From contig NZ_JAGGPP010000008.1 of assembly GCF_018613755.1 (NCBI RefSeq), positions 1 to 64,000 of the forward strand: a stretch of 64,000 nucleotides of DNA, in the 5' to 3' direction. Under the pieces are notes generated by a model. It saw nothing but the letters and a program-made list of their open reading frames with translations, did no database searches and was not told the DNA's origin. The position numbers and the translations under genes were made by a program. Positions 41,342 to 51,073 of this stretch are shown here, in pieces. Every line of letters starts with the position of its first letter. The first letter of the stretch is position 1. This DNA is from Arthrobacter sp. ISL-72. GTDB taxonomy: Bacteria > Actinomycetota > Actinomycetes > Actinomycetales > Micrococcaceae.

Positions 41342-42091
41342 ATGGCAGCACAAGCCACCGGCGGCAGGGCTACGCAGCGGAGCCAGCAGTCACCAGGGAA
41401 GCCCAAGGGCCTCACGGTGCGGCAGAAGAAGATTCTGGAAACCATCCAGCGGTCCGTCAACGACAACGGCTATCCGCCGTCCATGCGCGAAATTGGCGAC
41501 ACCGTGGGCCTGGCCAGCCTCTCCAGCGTCACCCATCAGCTCTCGCAGCTTGAGAAGCTCGGTTATCTTCGGCGCGATCCCAAGCGCCCCCGAGCGATGG
41601 AAGTGCTTATGCCGCTGACCCTGGACGAGGGAACAGCCAAGATCTCCGGCGTCGAGAAGCCGGCCCGGCTGCGCTCCATGGGCGGCCTGGCTGTTTCCGA
41701 ACTGGCCACAGCCACAGATACGGCCATGGTCCCCCTCGTCGGCCGGATCGCGGCAGGCGGCCCCATCCTGGCCGACCAGATGGTGGAAGACGTCATGCCC
41801 CTGCCGCGGCAGCTCGTTGGCCATGGCGAGCTGTTTATGCTGAAGGTCAACGGCGATTCCATGATCGACGCCGCGATCTGCGACGGCGACTGGGTAGTGG
41901 TCCGCCGGCAGAACGATGCCGTCAACGGCGACATCGTGGCGGCGCTGCTCGATGATGAAGCCACGGTTAAGACGTTCCGTCAGCGGGACGGCCACACCTG
42001 GCTGCTGCCGCAGAACACACAGTACGAGCCCATCCTGGGCGATCATGCCACCATCATGGGCAAGGTCGTTTCGGTCCTGCGCTCACTCTAA
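41342..42091 (+). CDS. lexA: LexA repressor
   Basis: SOS master repressor, inactivated by RecA-stimulated self-cleavage. With the start at ATG 41342 the protein has 249 aa. The winged helix spans residues about 22-90 ([23 protein letters not shown]). The cleavage bond is A138-G139, and the Ser/Lys dyad is S173 (GDSMID) and K210 (ATVKTF). I chose 41342 because the promoter at 41197-41225 lies downstream of the first codons of the longer frame (from 41210), and because conserved sequence begins just after this ATG. Divergent from the LysM gene and convergent with dinG. Confidence 0.96.
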   Translation: MAAQATGGRATQRSQQSPGKPKGLTVRQKKILETIQRSVNDNGYPPSMREIGDTVGLASLSSVTHQLSQLEKLGYLRRDPKRPRAMEVLMPLTLDEGTAKISGVEKPARLRSMGGLAVSELATATDTAMVPLVGRIAAGGPILADQMVEDVMPLPRQLVGHGELFMLKVNGDSMIDAAICDGDWVVVRRQNDAVNGDIVAALLDDEATVKTFRQRDGHTWLLPQNTQYEPILGDHATIMGKVVSVLRSL

Positions 42092-42132
42092 TACCCGCCG
42101 GCACAGAAAGCCCGCCGGAAAACGCGTCAGCG

Positions 42133-44202
42133 TCAGCCGGCAGCTTTCGCCGGTTCCTTGGCCAACCGTGCCAGCGCCGCCACCGCGATCGCAGGATCCG
42201 TGGTGGGCCAAAATGGCGGGAGGGCGGCCCGCAGGAAGCCTCCATAGCGTTCCGTGGACAGCCGCGAGTCTAGGACCGCAACAACGCCCTTGTCCGCCGT
42301 GGAACGGATCAGCCGCCCGGCACCCTGGGCCAGCCGGATCGCGGCATGGGTCGCCGACACCGACATGAATCCGTTGCCCCCCGCCTGGGCAACGGCCCGG
42401 GAGCGTGCAGTCATCAGGGGATCATCCGGCCTGGGGAACGGAATCCGGTCGATCACCACCAGCCTGCATGAGCCGCCGGGAACATCGACGCCCTGCCAAA
42501 GGGACATGGTGCCGAACAGGCAGGTGTCCGGTTCGTCCGCAAACTGGCGCACCAGGGCGGTCATGGTGGATTCACCCTGGCACAGAATGTTCACGTCCAG
42601 GCGCGGCCGCATGGCCTCTGCCGCCTCCTCCGCGGCCCGCCGCGAGGAGAAGAGGCACAGTGCCCCGCCGCCCGATGCCCGAATAAGTTTCTCCAGCTCG
42701 TCCAGAGCTTGCGGGGATGTCCCGCGGCCTGGTTTCGGCAGGTGGCTGGCTACGTAGAGGATCCCCTGCTTCGGATAGTCGAACGGGGATCCGACGTCCA
42801 CGCCCGTCCAGCTGGGCGCACCCGGCCCCACCAGCCCCAGGCCTCCCGCGGCCGGTTCGAAGGCGGAACCTATTGCGAGCGTTGCCGAGGTAAGCACCAC
42901 GGTATGCCCGGCAAAAAGTCCGTCGCGGAGTTTGCCGGCGACGCTGAGCGGGGCGATGTTGATCAGTGCAGGTGCCCCGTCGTCCGGCTGCGAGTAGCCC
43001 TGCTGCGGATCAAAGGTGCTGTTGCGGGAGAACCAGACCACTTCCCGGTTGTCCCGTGCCGCGATGAGCCGTTCACACAGCTCCAGGATGACCAGGAGGC
43101 GCGACCTCGCAAGCTGCCTGCCGCCGTCGGCCGTTCCCGAACTGTCCCCCTTGGAGTCCGACAATGCCGCACGGCAGGCTTCGCGGAGCTGGTCCACACA
43201 GTCGAGCTGTTCGTCATTCAGTCCATTCGGCAACAGCCCGCTGGGGACACCGGCGATGGCCAGTTCAAGGTTCGCTGCGGCGTTGGTGAGTGCATCAACG
43301 GTGATCCCCGTGTGTTTGCGTGCGCCCGACGCGGCGGCGTGGACCATGGCGACTGACAGCTGGCCGGAGACTGCTCCGGTCACCCTGTCCTGAAGCTCGT
43401 GGGCCTCGTCCACCACCACAACGTCGTATTCCGGCAGGACTGCCAGTCCTTCGAAGGCACTGACGGCGAGCATGGCGTGGTTGGTCACCACAACATCGGC
43501 CTCTGCGGCGTCATGCCGGGCGAGTTCGCTGAAGCATTCCGCGGCCATGGGGCATTTTTGCGCGCCCAGGCATTCCATGGAGGTGACCGAGACCTGCCGC
43601 CAGGCACGGTCCGTCACCCCCGGCATAAGCTCGTCCCGGTCCCCGGTGGCCGTCTTCTCTGCCCACTCGCGGAGCCGGACCACTTCCTTGCCCAGCTGCG
43701 ACGCCGGGCCGCCCAATGACGCGGCAAAATGCGGGACGCTGGTGTCCTCGCCGAGGGAAAAGAGCTGGCCCTCCGAGGGTTCCTCCGAAGGAAAGCCGCC
43801 TTCCAGCTTGTGGCGGCAGACGTAGTTGGCCCTGCCCTTCACCAAGGCGACCTTGACGGGGCGGTCCAGCGCCGGCGTGATGGTCTCCAGGAGCCTGGGG
43901 AGGTCCCTGCCCACGATCTGGGTCTGCAAGGCCAACGTGGCGGTCGACACCAGGGTGGGTTTGTCGCTGACCAGGGAATGCGCGATCAGCGGAATCAGGT
44001 ACGCCAGGGACTTTCCAGTGCCGGTTCCGGCCTGGACCAGCAGGTGGTCGCCGCTGTCAATAGCGCGCGCCACCTGCCGGGCCATCTCGTGCTGGCCACT
44101 GCGGCTCTGTCCGCCCATGCCGGACACTGCCCGGTCGAGCAGTTCGATGACAAACTGCTCGCCGGACGAGCCGATGGTCTCTCCAGCCCCGGATTTAGAC
44201 AT
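42133..44202 (-). CDS. dinG: DinG/XPD-like ATP-dependent DNA helicase
   Basis: A 689-aa superfamily 2 iron-sulfur helicase. It has Walker A QAGTGTGKSLAYLIP near residue 60, cysteines spaced for an Fe-S cluster (VCRHKL, then MECLGAQKC and AECFSE), the DEAH box VVVDEAHELQD, and C-terminal motifs V-VI (FGTMSLWQGVD, QGAGRLIRS). These enzymes unwind R-loops and structured DNA. The start is ATG 44202, overlapping the hflX stop by 8 bp; the frame extending to 44277 lies in hflX. No LexA box of its own is visible, so SOS control, if any, would come from elsewhere. Confidence 0.93.
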   Translation of the reverse strand: MSKSGAGETIGSSGEQFVIELLDRAVSGMGGQSRSGQHEMARQVARAIDSGDHLLVQAGTGTGKSLAYLIPLIAHSLVSDKPTLVSTATLALQTQIVGRDLPRLLETITPALDRPVKVALVKGRANYVCRHKLEGGFPSEEPSEGQLFSLGEDTSVPHFAASLGGPASQLGKEVVRLREWAEKTATGDRDELMPGVTDRAWRQVSVTSMECLGAQKCPMAAECFSELARHDAAEADVVVTNHAMLAVSAFEGLAVLPEYDVVVVDEAHELQDRVTGAVSGQLSVAMVHAAASGARKHTGITVDALTNAAANLELAIAGVPSGLLPNGLNDEQLDCVDQLREACRAALSDSKGDSSGTADGGRQLARSRLLVILELCERLIAARDNREVVWFSRNSTFDPQQGYSQPDDGAPALINIAPLSVAGKLRDGLFAGHTVVLTSATLAIGSAFEPAAGGLGLVGPGAPSWTGVDVGSPFDYPKQGILYVASHLPKPGRGTSPQALDELEKLIRASGGGALCLFSSRRAAEEAAEAMRPRLDVNILCQGESTMTALVRQFADEPDTCLFGTMSLWQGVDVPGGSCRLVVIDRIPFPRPDDPLMTARSRAVAQAGGNGFMSVSATHAAIRLAQGAGRLIRSTADKGVVAVLDSRLSTERYGGFLRAALPPFWPTTDPAIAVAALARLAKEPAKAAG

Positions 44203-45763
44203 CGCTGATGAAGGATTCCAGTTCAGCGGCGAGCCCCTCGCGCACCATGACGAGGGCACGGGTGCCTTCCTCCTCATGTTCCAGGCGAAGGATCTCGGCG
44301 TCCGCTTCGTGGAGTTTGCTGATCAGGTCTCCGCGGTTGTACGGGATCAGCAGTTCCATCTTGACGCTCGGCCGCGGGATGGAATCGCTGATCGCTTTCA
44401 GGAGCTCAGCAATACCCTGGCCAGTCCGCGCAGAAACCACCACGTGGCGGGGTTCGCGCTGCTTCAGGCGCTCCACCACGAAGGGGTCGGCGGCGTCGGC
44501 CTTGTTCAGCACGATGATTTCCGGCACCTTGCGTGCATCCACTTCGCTGAACACGGAACGGACAGCGGCGATCTGGCCCTCCGGATCGGGATGCGAAACG
44601 TCCACCACGTGCAGGATCAGGTCCGAATCTGCCACTTCCTCCAGGGTGGAACGGAAGGCTTCCACCAGCTGGGTGGGCAGGGAGCGGACAAAGCCGACGG
44701 TGTCGGCCAGGGTGTAGCCCAGGCCGTCCGCGGTTTCCGCCTTGCGGACGGTGGGGTCCAGCGTTGCGAACAGGGCGTTCTCCACCAGGACCCCCGCATC
44801 GGTCAGCCGGTTCAGCAGCGAGGACTTTCCGGCGTTGGTGTACCCGGCAATGGCAACCGAAGGCACGGAATTACGACGGCGGTTGGCCCGTTTGGTTTCC
44901 CGCGCCGGCTTCATCGCGGCGATTTCCCGCCGCAGTTTGGCCATCCGGGTCCGGATCCGGCGCCGGTCCAGTTCGATCTTGGTTTCACCGGGGCCACGGG
45001 AACCCATGCCGGCACCGGCACCGCCGACCTGGCCACCGGCCTGGCGGGACATGGATTCGCCCCAGCCACGCAGTCGCGGAAGCAGGTACTCGAGCTGCGC
45101 CAGCTCAACCTGTGCCTTGCCCTCGCGGCTCTTGGCATGCTGGGCGAAGATGTCCAGGATCAGGGCCGTGCGGTCAATAACCTTGACCTTCACGATGTCT
45201 TCCAGGCCACGCCGCTGTGACGGTGCCAGTTCCGCATCCACCACCACGGTATCGGCCCCGGTGGACATCACGATGTCCTTGAGCTCCAAGGCCTTGCCGG
45301 CACCGAGGAATGTTCCGGGGTCGGGCTTGGCCCGGCGCTGGACCAGGCCGTCGAGAACTTCCGAGCCGGCCGTTTCGGCAAGGGCGGCGAGTTCACGAAG
45401 CGAGTTCTCGGCGTCCGCCAGGGTCCCTTCGGACCAAAGACCGGCCAGGACCACGCGCTCAAGGCGCAACTGGCGGTATTCAACTTCGGTGACGTCTTCA
45501 AGTTCGGTGGAGAGGCCTGCCGTGCGGCGCAGGGCCCGGCGTTCTTCGAGGTCCTGCTGGTCGCCGTCGAAGATGCTGTGTTCGCTGTCCTGGCGTGAAA
45601 TCGCCTGGGCCGAACCCAAAACTCCCCGCGAATCCTCGGAGGCTGATTTGACGGGGCGGGCCGGTACATCCTTGGACAGAATCCGGTCGATGACAGCCTG
45701 GATTTCCTCAGGGCTCATGTCCTGGGAGGCTGAATCTGATCCGGTATTGGGCTGGTTGGTCAT
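44195..45763 (-). CDS. hflX: GTPase HflX
   Basis: Ribosome-splitting GTPase that rescues stalled 70S ribosomes; in mycobacteria and Listeria relatives influence macrolide/lincosamide tolerance. The 522-aa protein has the HflX N-domain, the glycine-rich linker (GGQVGGAGAGMGSRGPGETKIELDRR) and the G domain with G1 GYTNAGKS near 300, G3 DTVGF and G4 NKAD. The start is ATG 45763 with AAAGGAG upstream. A second candidate, ATG 45853 with AGGAG, would add 30 Ser/Gln-rich residues. It is preceded by a leader of about 350 nt containing a possible short peptide ORF. Confidence 0.95.
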   Translation of the reverse strand: MTNQPNTGSDSASQDMSPEEIQAVIDRILSKDVPARPVKSASEDSRGVLGSAQAISRQDSEHSIFDGDQQDLEERRALRRTAGLSTELEDVTEVEYRQLRLERVVLAGLWSEGTLADAENSLRELAALAETAGSEVLDGLVQRRAKPDPGTFLGAGKALELKDIVMSTGADTVVVDAELAPSQRRGLEDIVKVKVIDRTALILDIFAQHAKSREGKAQVELAQLEYLLPRLRGWGESMSRQAGGQVGGAGAGMGSRGPGETKIELDRRRIRTRMAKLRREIAAMKPARETKRANRRRNSVPSVAIAGYTNAGKSSLLNRLTDAGVLVENALFATLDPTVRKAETADGLGYTLADTVGFVRSLPTQLVEAFRSTLEEVADSDLILHVVDVSHPDPEGQIAAVRSVFSEVDARKVPEIIVLNKADAADPFVVERLKQREPRHVVVSARTGQGIAELLKAISDSIPRPSVKMELLIPYNRGDLISKLHEADAEILRLEHEEEGTRALVMVREGLAAELESFISDV

Positions 45764-46196
45764 GTTCTCCTTTGAAGATTCGACACTTTCAGAATAATGC
45801 TGATTGCTTGTCTGCGGGGCGGTATTCGCGCTGGGCTGACGACTATTGGTCATTCGGGCTCCTGGGGTGCCGGCGGCTGCCGGGCAGCGGGCGGCGGTAC
45901 TGGTGTGAGCAGATTCCACGGCGGGCATGGTCAAGACGACACGGGTTTGGATGACAGGGTTCAGATGATCAGCATTGCTGGACTCCAAGTAGTACGGGCG
46001 GCACGTCGGCCGGACAATCACGGCGGGACGGCGCACTGAGCGGAAGGTGAATACCTGCGTCGCTGCGGGACGGGCTACGGCCCGTGCCGGCTACTCGAAG
46101 ATCAAGAACATGGATTAAATCGTAGCAGACCGGTCGCAAGCTCCCGTCCGCAACCCCGTTTCCCATCCGTGCCCGGGGCAACTAGTCTGGCGAGTT
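45764..46196 (-). promoter_or_regulatory. hflX leader region with possible leader peptide
   Basis: A 433-bp gap with no long gene. On the minus strand an extended -10 (TGCTACGAT, hexamer at 46119-46124) is followed after 7 nt by ATG 46111, which opens a six-codon ORF MFLIFE ending at 46091. Five bases further is a perfect 6-bp stem ACGGGC/GCCCGT (46070-46085). This gives a leaderless mini-ORF then a hairpin, the layout used by drug-sensing translational leaders. The rest of the gap shows no other clear signal. An alternative in-frame hflX start lies at 45853. Confidence 0.4.
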
Positions 46197-46811
46197 ATGG
46201 AGTCTGCACACTATTTCAGCGCCCAGCCTGCCGGGCCGTTCACCCGCAAGCCGCTTACCGTGGAACTTGCCGGTGAAACCCGACGGCTGCAGACCTCCTC
46301 CGGCATCTTCAGCCCGGACGGCATTGACAAGGGAACGGCCGTGCTGCTGGCCGACGTCCCGGCCCCTTCACCGCAGGGCAACCTGCTGGACATTGGCTGC
46401 GGCTGGGGCCCGATCGCCCTGACGATGGCGCTCCGGGCGCCCCACGCGCATGTCTACGCGGTGGATGTGAACGAACGGTGCGTGACGCTGACCAACGAAA
46501 ACGCCGTACTGCTGGGGCTGAAGAACGTCACGGCCCGCCGGCCCGAGGATGTCGACCCGGACCTCCGGTTCGACACGATCTGGTCCAATCCCCCCATCCG
46601 GATCGGCAAGGACGAGCTACACTCCCTGCTGCTCCTGTGGCTGCCCCGCCTGGCCCCCGGCGGGTCCGCCTGGCTGGTGGTTCAAAAAAACCTGGGTTCG
46701 GATTCCCTCCAGCGCTGGCTGGGGACCGGACTGGACAGCAGTTTTACGGTGACCCGCGAGAGCACGTCGAAGTCGTTCAGGATCCTTCGCGTCAGGAAAG
46801 CGTCCCACTAG
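46197..46811 (+). CDS. Class I SAM-dependent methyltransferase, RsmC-like
   Basis: A 204-aa methyltransferase of the RsmC/MTS type, probably acting on an exocyclic amino group of guanine in rRNA. It has motif I LLDIGCGWGPIAL at about residues 62-74, an acidic AVDVNERCV segment, and the NPP motif (WSNPPIRIGK) typical of N-methyltransferases. It corresponds to the C-terminal catalytic half of RsmC and lacks the duplicated N-domain. Its last 20 bp overlap the end of dapF on the other strand. The RNA target is unproven. Confidence 0.88.
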   Translation: MESAHYFSAQPAGPFTRKPLTVELAGETRRLQTSSGIFSPDGIDKGTAVLLADVPAPSPQGNLLDIGCGWGPIALTMALRAPHAHVYAVDVNERCVTLTNENAVLLGLKNVTARRPEDVDPDLRFDTIWSNPPIRIGKDELHSLLLLWLPRLAPGGSAWLVVQKNLGSDSLQRWLGTGLDSSFTVTRESTSKSFRILRVRKASH

Positions 46812-47736
46812 CCACGATCACGGCCGGCCCGCTGAGCTCCACATGTTCGTGGCCTTCCGGCCCCGCGAAAAACTTCACGCCGACGACGCCGCCGGGCACC
46901 TTGACGTTCCAGGTGTCCGGCGCGCCCTGGCCGGCCCAGTGACGGATCGCTACGGCCGCCGCGCAGGCACCGGTGCCGCAGGACTGGGTCTCCCCCACGC
47001 CGCGTTCGTGGACGCGCATGGTAATCGTTCCGACGCCGGCGTGAACCAGCGGCTCGGACGGGACGACGAACTCCACGTTGGTGCCGTTGGCGGGCTTCGG
47101 GTCCACGTGGGGCGCCTTGAAAAGCTGGGTTGCCTCAAGCTCGGCCAGCTCTGCCAGTGCCACTACCGTGTGCGGGTTTCCCATGCTGACGGACAGCGCC
47201 GGGCGCGGTACTTCCAGGCCGTCAACGGTCACCAGCGAGTCCATGGCCCGGGCGGTGGCCTCACCGGGGAAGATGAATTCCCAGGGTCCCATGTCCACGG
47301 CGTAGCCGGTCTCGGTCCGCACCACAGTTTTGACGCCGCCCCGGGTGCCAATGACCAATGACTCGCCGGCGCCGAGCCGGACCAGGCCTTCGGATATAAG
47401 GAAGTGCACGAACACGCGCACCCCGTTGCCGCACATTTCGGACAGCGAGCCGTCGCCGTTGCGGTAGTCCATGAACCACTCCGCGCCGGGATGGACGGCC
47501 TGCAGTTCCCGCCCTTCGGGGAGATAGCGCGAAGGTACGGCACGGATGAGTCCGTCCCCGCCGATGCCCCGGTGTCGGTCGCAGAGTTCAGCGACTTGCT
47601 CCGGGGCAATCGGCCATTCGCCCGACGGGTCCGCGACGAGCACAAAGTCGTTGCCGGTGCCGTGGCCCTTGGAGAAGGCCAGACCGCTCAGACTCTGGAG
47701 TGTGTGGCCCGGGGTCGGGGCAAGGGTTTCTTCCAT
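46792..47736 (-). CDS. dapF: Diaminopimelate epimerase
   Basis: Converts LL- to meso-diaminopimelate for lysine and peptidoglycan. The 314-aa PLP-independent epimerase has the start KGHGTGNDFVLVAD and both catalytic cysteines: C102 in SEMCGNGVRVF and the second in ETQSCGTGACAAAVA. dapA and dapB lie further right in this window, so much of the pathway is local. It converges on and overlaps the RsmC-like gene by 20 bp. Confidence 0.96.
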   Translation of the reverse strand: MEETLAPTPGHTLQSLSGLAFSKGHGTGNDFVLVADPSGEWPIAPEQVAELCDRHRGIGGDGLIRAVPSRYLPEGRELQAVHPGAEWFMDYRNGDGSLSEMCGNGVRVFVHFLISEGLVRLGAGESLVIGTRGGVKTVVRTETGYAVDMGPWEFIFPGEATARAMDSLVTVDGLEVPRPALSVSMGNPHTVVALAELAELEATQLFKAPHVDPKPANGTNVEFVVPSEPLVHAGVGTITMRVHERGVGETQSCGTGACAAAVAIRHWAGQGAPDTWNVKVPGGVVGVKFFAGPEGHEHVELSGPAVIVASGTLS

Positions 47737-47770
47737 GCTCCAAGGTTACCGTCATGGCAGGACGGGCTGG

Positions 47771-47830
47771 AAAACCGCGGGCGTTCTCCCCGCGGGATGT
47801 TCTCCCCGCCTGCTGGTTCACGCAGGCGGG
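47771..47830 (-). terminator. Double-hairpin terminator after miaA
   Basis: On the minus strand a 9-bp stem (47805-47813 with 47822-47830) is followed by a second 7-bp stem (47775-47781 with 47789-47795) that leads straight into TTTT. The second hairpin is a textbook intrinsic terminator. It separates miaA from dapF on the same strand. Confidence 0.75.
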
Positions 47831-47845
47831 CTCAGCAAACGTGGA

Positions 47846-48838
47846 TCAGCGGCAGAGTGCCACGGCTTTGGCCACGAGTCCGGGATCCTGCCAGTCCAGC
47901 CAGGTGATGCGAGGATCCGCCCGGAACCACGTGAGCTGCCGCCTGGCGAATTTCCGCGTGGCGGCGATGGTGTCTTCCGCGGCTTGCTGAACGTCCCACT
48001 CGCCGTCGAGGACTTTGAGGAACTGGGAGTAGCCCAGCGCCCGGGACGCCGTTTTGCCCTGACGCAGGCCTGTGGCGTCCAGCCGCTGCACTTCCTCCTG
48101 GAGGCCGTGGGCGACCATGCTGTGGACGCGCTGCGCCAGCCTGTCCTTGAGGAGCTCGCGGTCCACCTCGAGCCCTATCTGCACAGCCGGCTGGAAGTAC
48201 TCCCTGACCGGCATGAAGGAGCTGAACGGGCGGCCCGTCAGCTCGAACACCTCCAGCGCGCGGATGACCCTGCGGGCGTCACCCAGGCGGGCGGCGGATA
48301 CCGGGTCCTCGGCCTCGAGCCTTGCCCGCAGCGGGGCCAGTCCGGCCTTCTCAAGCTCGGCTTCGAGGCGGCGGCGGATCTCGGGATCCGTCCCGGGAAA
48401 CTCCAAAACGTCGAGGGCAGCCCGGACGTACAGTCCGGAGCCGCCAACGAGGATGGCGCGCTTATCGCGGGCGTGGATTTCCGCGACGGCCGCCCGTGCC
48501 TCCCGTTGGAAATCGGAAACGCTGGCTTCTTCGGTGACATCAAGGGTGTCCAGCAGGTGATGCGGAACTCCCCTGCGCTCCCCCGCGGTGATCTTGGCCG
48601 TACCGATGTCCATGCCCCGGTAGAACTGCATGGCATCTGCGTTGATCACTTCGCCGTCGAGTTCCAGCGCCAGGGCCACGGCGAGGTCCGACTTGCCGGA
48701 CCCGGTGGGTCCAACCACGGCGATGACGGGAGGCTGACCAACGTCAGCTCCGCGGGCGGTTGGCAGCCGGTCGTCCTGCCTGCTTTCCTGCCCGCTTTCG
48801 GGCGAGCTTTCCTGCCCGCTGCCCTGGGGGTCGCGCAT
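47846..48838 (-). CDS. miaA: tRNA dimethylallyltransferase
   Basis: Adds the isopentenyl group to A37 of tRNAs reading UNN codons. The 330-aa protein has the P-loop [15 protein letters not shown], the [18 protein letters not shown] segment, the PHHLLD motif, and [14 protein letters not shown]. The first about 38 residues are a Ser/Gln/Glu-rich extension with SGQES repeats and may not be translated. It follows miaB by 3 bp, so prenylation and methylthiolation of the same base are encoded together. Confidence 0.95.
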   Translation of the reverse strand: MRDPQGSGQESSPESGQESRQDDRLPTARGADVGQPPVIAVVGPTGSGKSDLAVALALELDGEVINADAMQFYRGMDIGTAKITAGERRGVPHHLLDTLDVTEEASVSDFQREARAAVAEIHARDKRAILVGGSGLYVRAALDVLEFPGTDPEIRRRLEAELEKAGLAPLRARLEAEDPVSAARLGDARRVIRALEVFELTGRPFSSFMPVREYFQPAVQIGLEVDRELLKDRLAQRVHSMVAHGLQEEVQRLDATGLRQGKTASRALGYSQFLKVLDGEWDVQQAAEDTIAATRKFARRQLTWFRADPRITWLDWQDPGLVAKAVALCR

Positions 48839-48841
48839 TGC

Positions 48842-50416
48842 CTAGCTGCGGCGGACGGGGAGTGCGGGCATGCCCAGGGACACTCCGCTCCCGCTCTTAC
48901 CGGCGGTGGTGCCCGGCCCCGGTGCACCGCAGGAGTCCGCCTGGGACCTGTCCCAGGCGTCTCCGGCACGCGAGCGGCGCAGGACGTAGTCGGCCGCAGT
49001 GGCAGGGTCGGCAACCAGGTGGAACGCCGCGGCTTCGGTGATGGTGACCGTCACAAGGTCGCCGGGACGGGGCGTTTCCGCGCCCTCCGGGACCGAGAAA
49101 TGCACCAGGCGCTGGTCCTGCGAGCGGCCCGACAGCCGGTGTGTTTCTTCCGCTTTGCGTCCCGACTGGGCCGTGACCATGACTTCAACGCGGCGGCCCA
49201 GCTGACGGGCGTTCTCCTCCGCTGCGATCCGGTCCTGCAGGGCAGTCAGCCGCTCAAAGCGTTCCTGGACTACGGCTTTCGGGAGCTGGTCGGGCAGGTC
49301 CGCCGCCGGGGTGCCGGGGCGTTTGGAGTACTGGAAGGTGAAGGCCGTGGCGAAGCGGGATTTCTCGACGACGTCCAGGGTGGCTTGGAAGTCCTCTTCG
49401 GTTTCGCCGGGGAAGCCGACGATGATGTCCGTGGAGATGGCGGCGTGCGGAATCCGCTCCCGGACCTTGTCCAGGATGCCGAGGAACTTGGTGGAGCGGT
49501 AGGAGCGCCTCATGTCCTTCAGGACCTTGTCCGACCCCGATTGCAGCGGCATGTGGAGCTGCGGCATCACGTTCGGGGTTTCGGCCATGGCATCGATGAC
49601 GTCGTCAGTAAAGGCTGCAGGGTGCGGGCTGGTGAACCGGACCCGCTCCAGTCCTTCGATTTCTCCGCAGGCGCGCAGCAGCTTGGAGAACGCCTGACGG
49701 TCGCCGAATTCGACGCCGTAGGAGTTCACGTTCTGGCCCAGGAGGGTCACTTCGATGGCGCCGTCGTCTACCAGTGCCTGGATTTCGGCGAGGATGTCGC
49801 CGGGCCGGCGGTCCTTCTCCTTGCCGCGCAGGGCAGGAACGATGCAGAACGTGCAGGTGTTGTTGCAGCCCACCGAAATCGACACCCAGCCCGAATACAC
49901 GGAATCGCGCTTCGTGGGAAGGGTGGACGGGAACACATCCAGGGACTCGAGGATCTCCAGCTGGGCCTCGTTGTTGTGCCGGGCCCGGTCGAGGAGGGCC
50001 GGCAGCGCTCCAACGTTGTGGGTGCCAAAGACCGCATCGACCCAGGGCGCCTTTTTCAGGATGGTTTCGCGGTCCTTCTGGGCTAGGCAGCCGCCCACAG
50101 CGATCTGCATGCCGGGGTTCGCTGCCTTGACCGGCGCCAGCATTCCGAGGTTGCCATAGAGCTTGTTGTCGGCGTTCTCACGCACAGCGCAGGTGTTGAA
50201 CACCACGACGTCGGCGTGCTCGCCTGCAGCCGGGACGTAGCCGGCGCCTTCCAGCATGCCGGCCATGCGCTCGGAATCGTGCACGTTCATCTGGCAGCCG
50301 AAGGTCCGCACCTGGTAGGTGCGGCGCTCTGCGGCTGCAGGCACAGCACCGGGCACGGGGTCCGTGCTGGCGGAAGAATCAGGGCCGGACTCTGGGGAGG
50401 GGATGGTCAAACTCAC
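48842..50416 (-). CDS. miaB: tRNA-2-methylthio-N6-dimethylallyladenosine synthase
   Basis: Radical SAM methylthiotransferase that modifies i6A37 made by MiaA. The 524-aa protein has the N-terminal MTTase domain with three cluster cysteines ([25 protein letters not shown]), the radical SAM motif CNNTCTFC, and a TRAM domain near 410-480. A C-terminal tail of about 35 residues is low complexity. The start is GTG at 50416. Together with recX and recA it forms a cluster conserved in actinobacteria. Confidence 0.96.
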   Translation of the reverse strand: MSLTIPSPESGPDSSASTDPVPGAVPAAAERRTYQVRTFGCQMNVHDSERMAGMLEGAGYVPAAGEHADVVVFNTCAVRENADNKLYGNLGMLAPVKAANPGMQIAVGGCLAQKDRETILKKAPWVDAVFGTHNVGALPALLDRARHNNEAQLEILESLDVFPSTLPTKRDSVYSGWVSISVGCNNTCTFCIVPALRGKEKDRRPGDILAEIQALVDDGAIEVTLLGQNVNSYGVEFGDRQAFSKLLRACGEIEGLERVRFTSPHPAAFTDDVIDAMAETPNVMPQLHMPLQSGSDKVLKDMRRSYRSTKFLGILDKVRERIPHAAISTDIIVGFPGETEEDFQATLDVVEKSRFATAFTFQYSKRPGTPAADLPDQLPKAVVQERFERLTALQDRIAAEENARQLGRRVEVMVTAQSGRKAEETHRLSGRSQDQRLVHFSVPEGAETPRPGDLVTVTITEAAAFHLVADPATAADYVLRRSRAGDAWDRSQADSCGAPGPGTTAGKSGSGVSLGMPALPVRRS

Positions 50417-50433
50417 CTGTTAAGGGTACCGGT

Positions 50434-50997
50434 TCACAGGAATTCTTCCGCCCGTTCCCCGGTTGCGCTTTCGAGGACCTCCCCCACAATCCGGAAGGCC
50501 TGTGACGGCTGGTATCCCTTCCGGGCCAGCATGGACGCGAGCCTGCGGGTGACTTTGTCCCGCTCGGCGCGGTCGGTGAGGTCCACTGTGCCTTTTAGCT
50601 TGCGCTGGACGAGCTCACGGGCCGCGGATTCCTCCGCTTCGTCACTGAGCTGCTCCAGGGCCTTGGCGGCAACTTCCGGTTGGATGCCCTTGTCCGCAAG
50701 CTCGCGCCGCAGCGCGCCCTTGGCGAGCTTCCGGTTCTGCGACCGGCTTCGCACCCACATGTCGGCGAACTCGGCGTCATCCACGAGCCGGACTTCTTCG
50801 AAGCGGTCCAGCACGGTCTCCGCCACCTCCTCCGGGACGTTGCGTTCGGCGAGCTTGCGGGCCAGCTGCAGCCTGCTTTTGGGCGAACTGGTCAGCTGCC
50901 GGAGAACGATGCTCCGGGCCACCGAGGCCGGATCCGGTTCAGCGTCCTGTTCCGTCTGCCGATGCGGGGTAAACGCGGCCCCGGCCGGAATGGCCAC
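50434..50997 (-). CDS. recX: Regulatory protein RecX
   Basis: Small helical protein that caps RecA filaments and limits recombinase activity. The protein of about 187 aa has three tandem three-helix RecX repeats (SVARSIVLRQLTSSPKSRLQLARKL; DAEFADMWVRSRSQNRKLAKGALRREL; the C-terminal repeat ending FRIVGEVLES). The start is uncertain. GTG 50997 with AGGAGG just upstream begins after the recA-recX hairpin, whereas the longest frame (to 51240) lies inside recA and is rejected. Transcription is probably partial read-through from recA. Confidence 0.88.
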   Translation of the reverse strand: MAIPAGAAFTPHRQTEQDAEPDPASVARSIVLRQLTSSPKSRLQLARKLAERNVPEEVAETVLDRFEEVRLVDDAEFADMWVRSRSQNRKLAKGALRRELADKGIQPEVAAKALEQLSDEAEESAARELVQRKLKGTVDLTDRAERDKVTRRLASMLARKGYQPSQAFRIVGEVLESATGERAEEFL

Positions 50998-51025
50998 GGC
51001 CTCCTCGCTGCCGCCGAACGCAGGC

Positions 51026-51057
51026 GGGCCAGGATTCCGGGACTGGAATCCTGGCCC
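51026..51057 (-). terminator. Hairpin between recA and recX
   Basis: A perfect 13-bp stem (51026-51038 with 51045-51057) around a 6-nt loop lies 16 bp past the recA stop. It has no T-tract on the minus strand and may act as a leaky terminator or RNA-stability element that keeps RecX far below RecA. Confidence 0.65.
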
Positions 51058-51073
51058 CCGCCGCTGGGATCCC

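Noticed and set aside
46792..46811. Overlap of the RsmC-like gene and dapF as a possible sign of a frameshift
   Set aside because: Both proteins have normal C-termini; a 20-bp convergent overlap is common in compact genomes.
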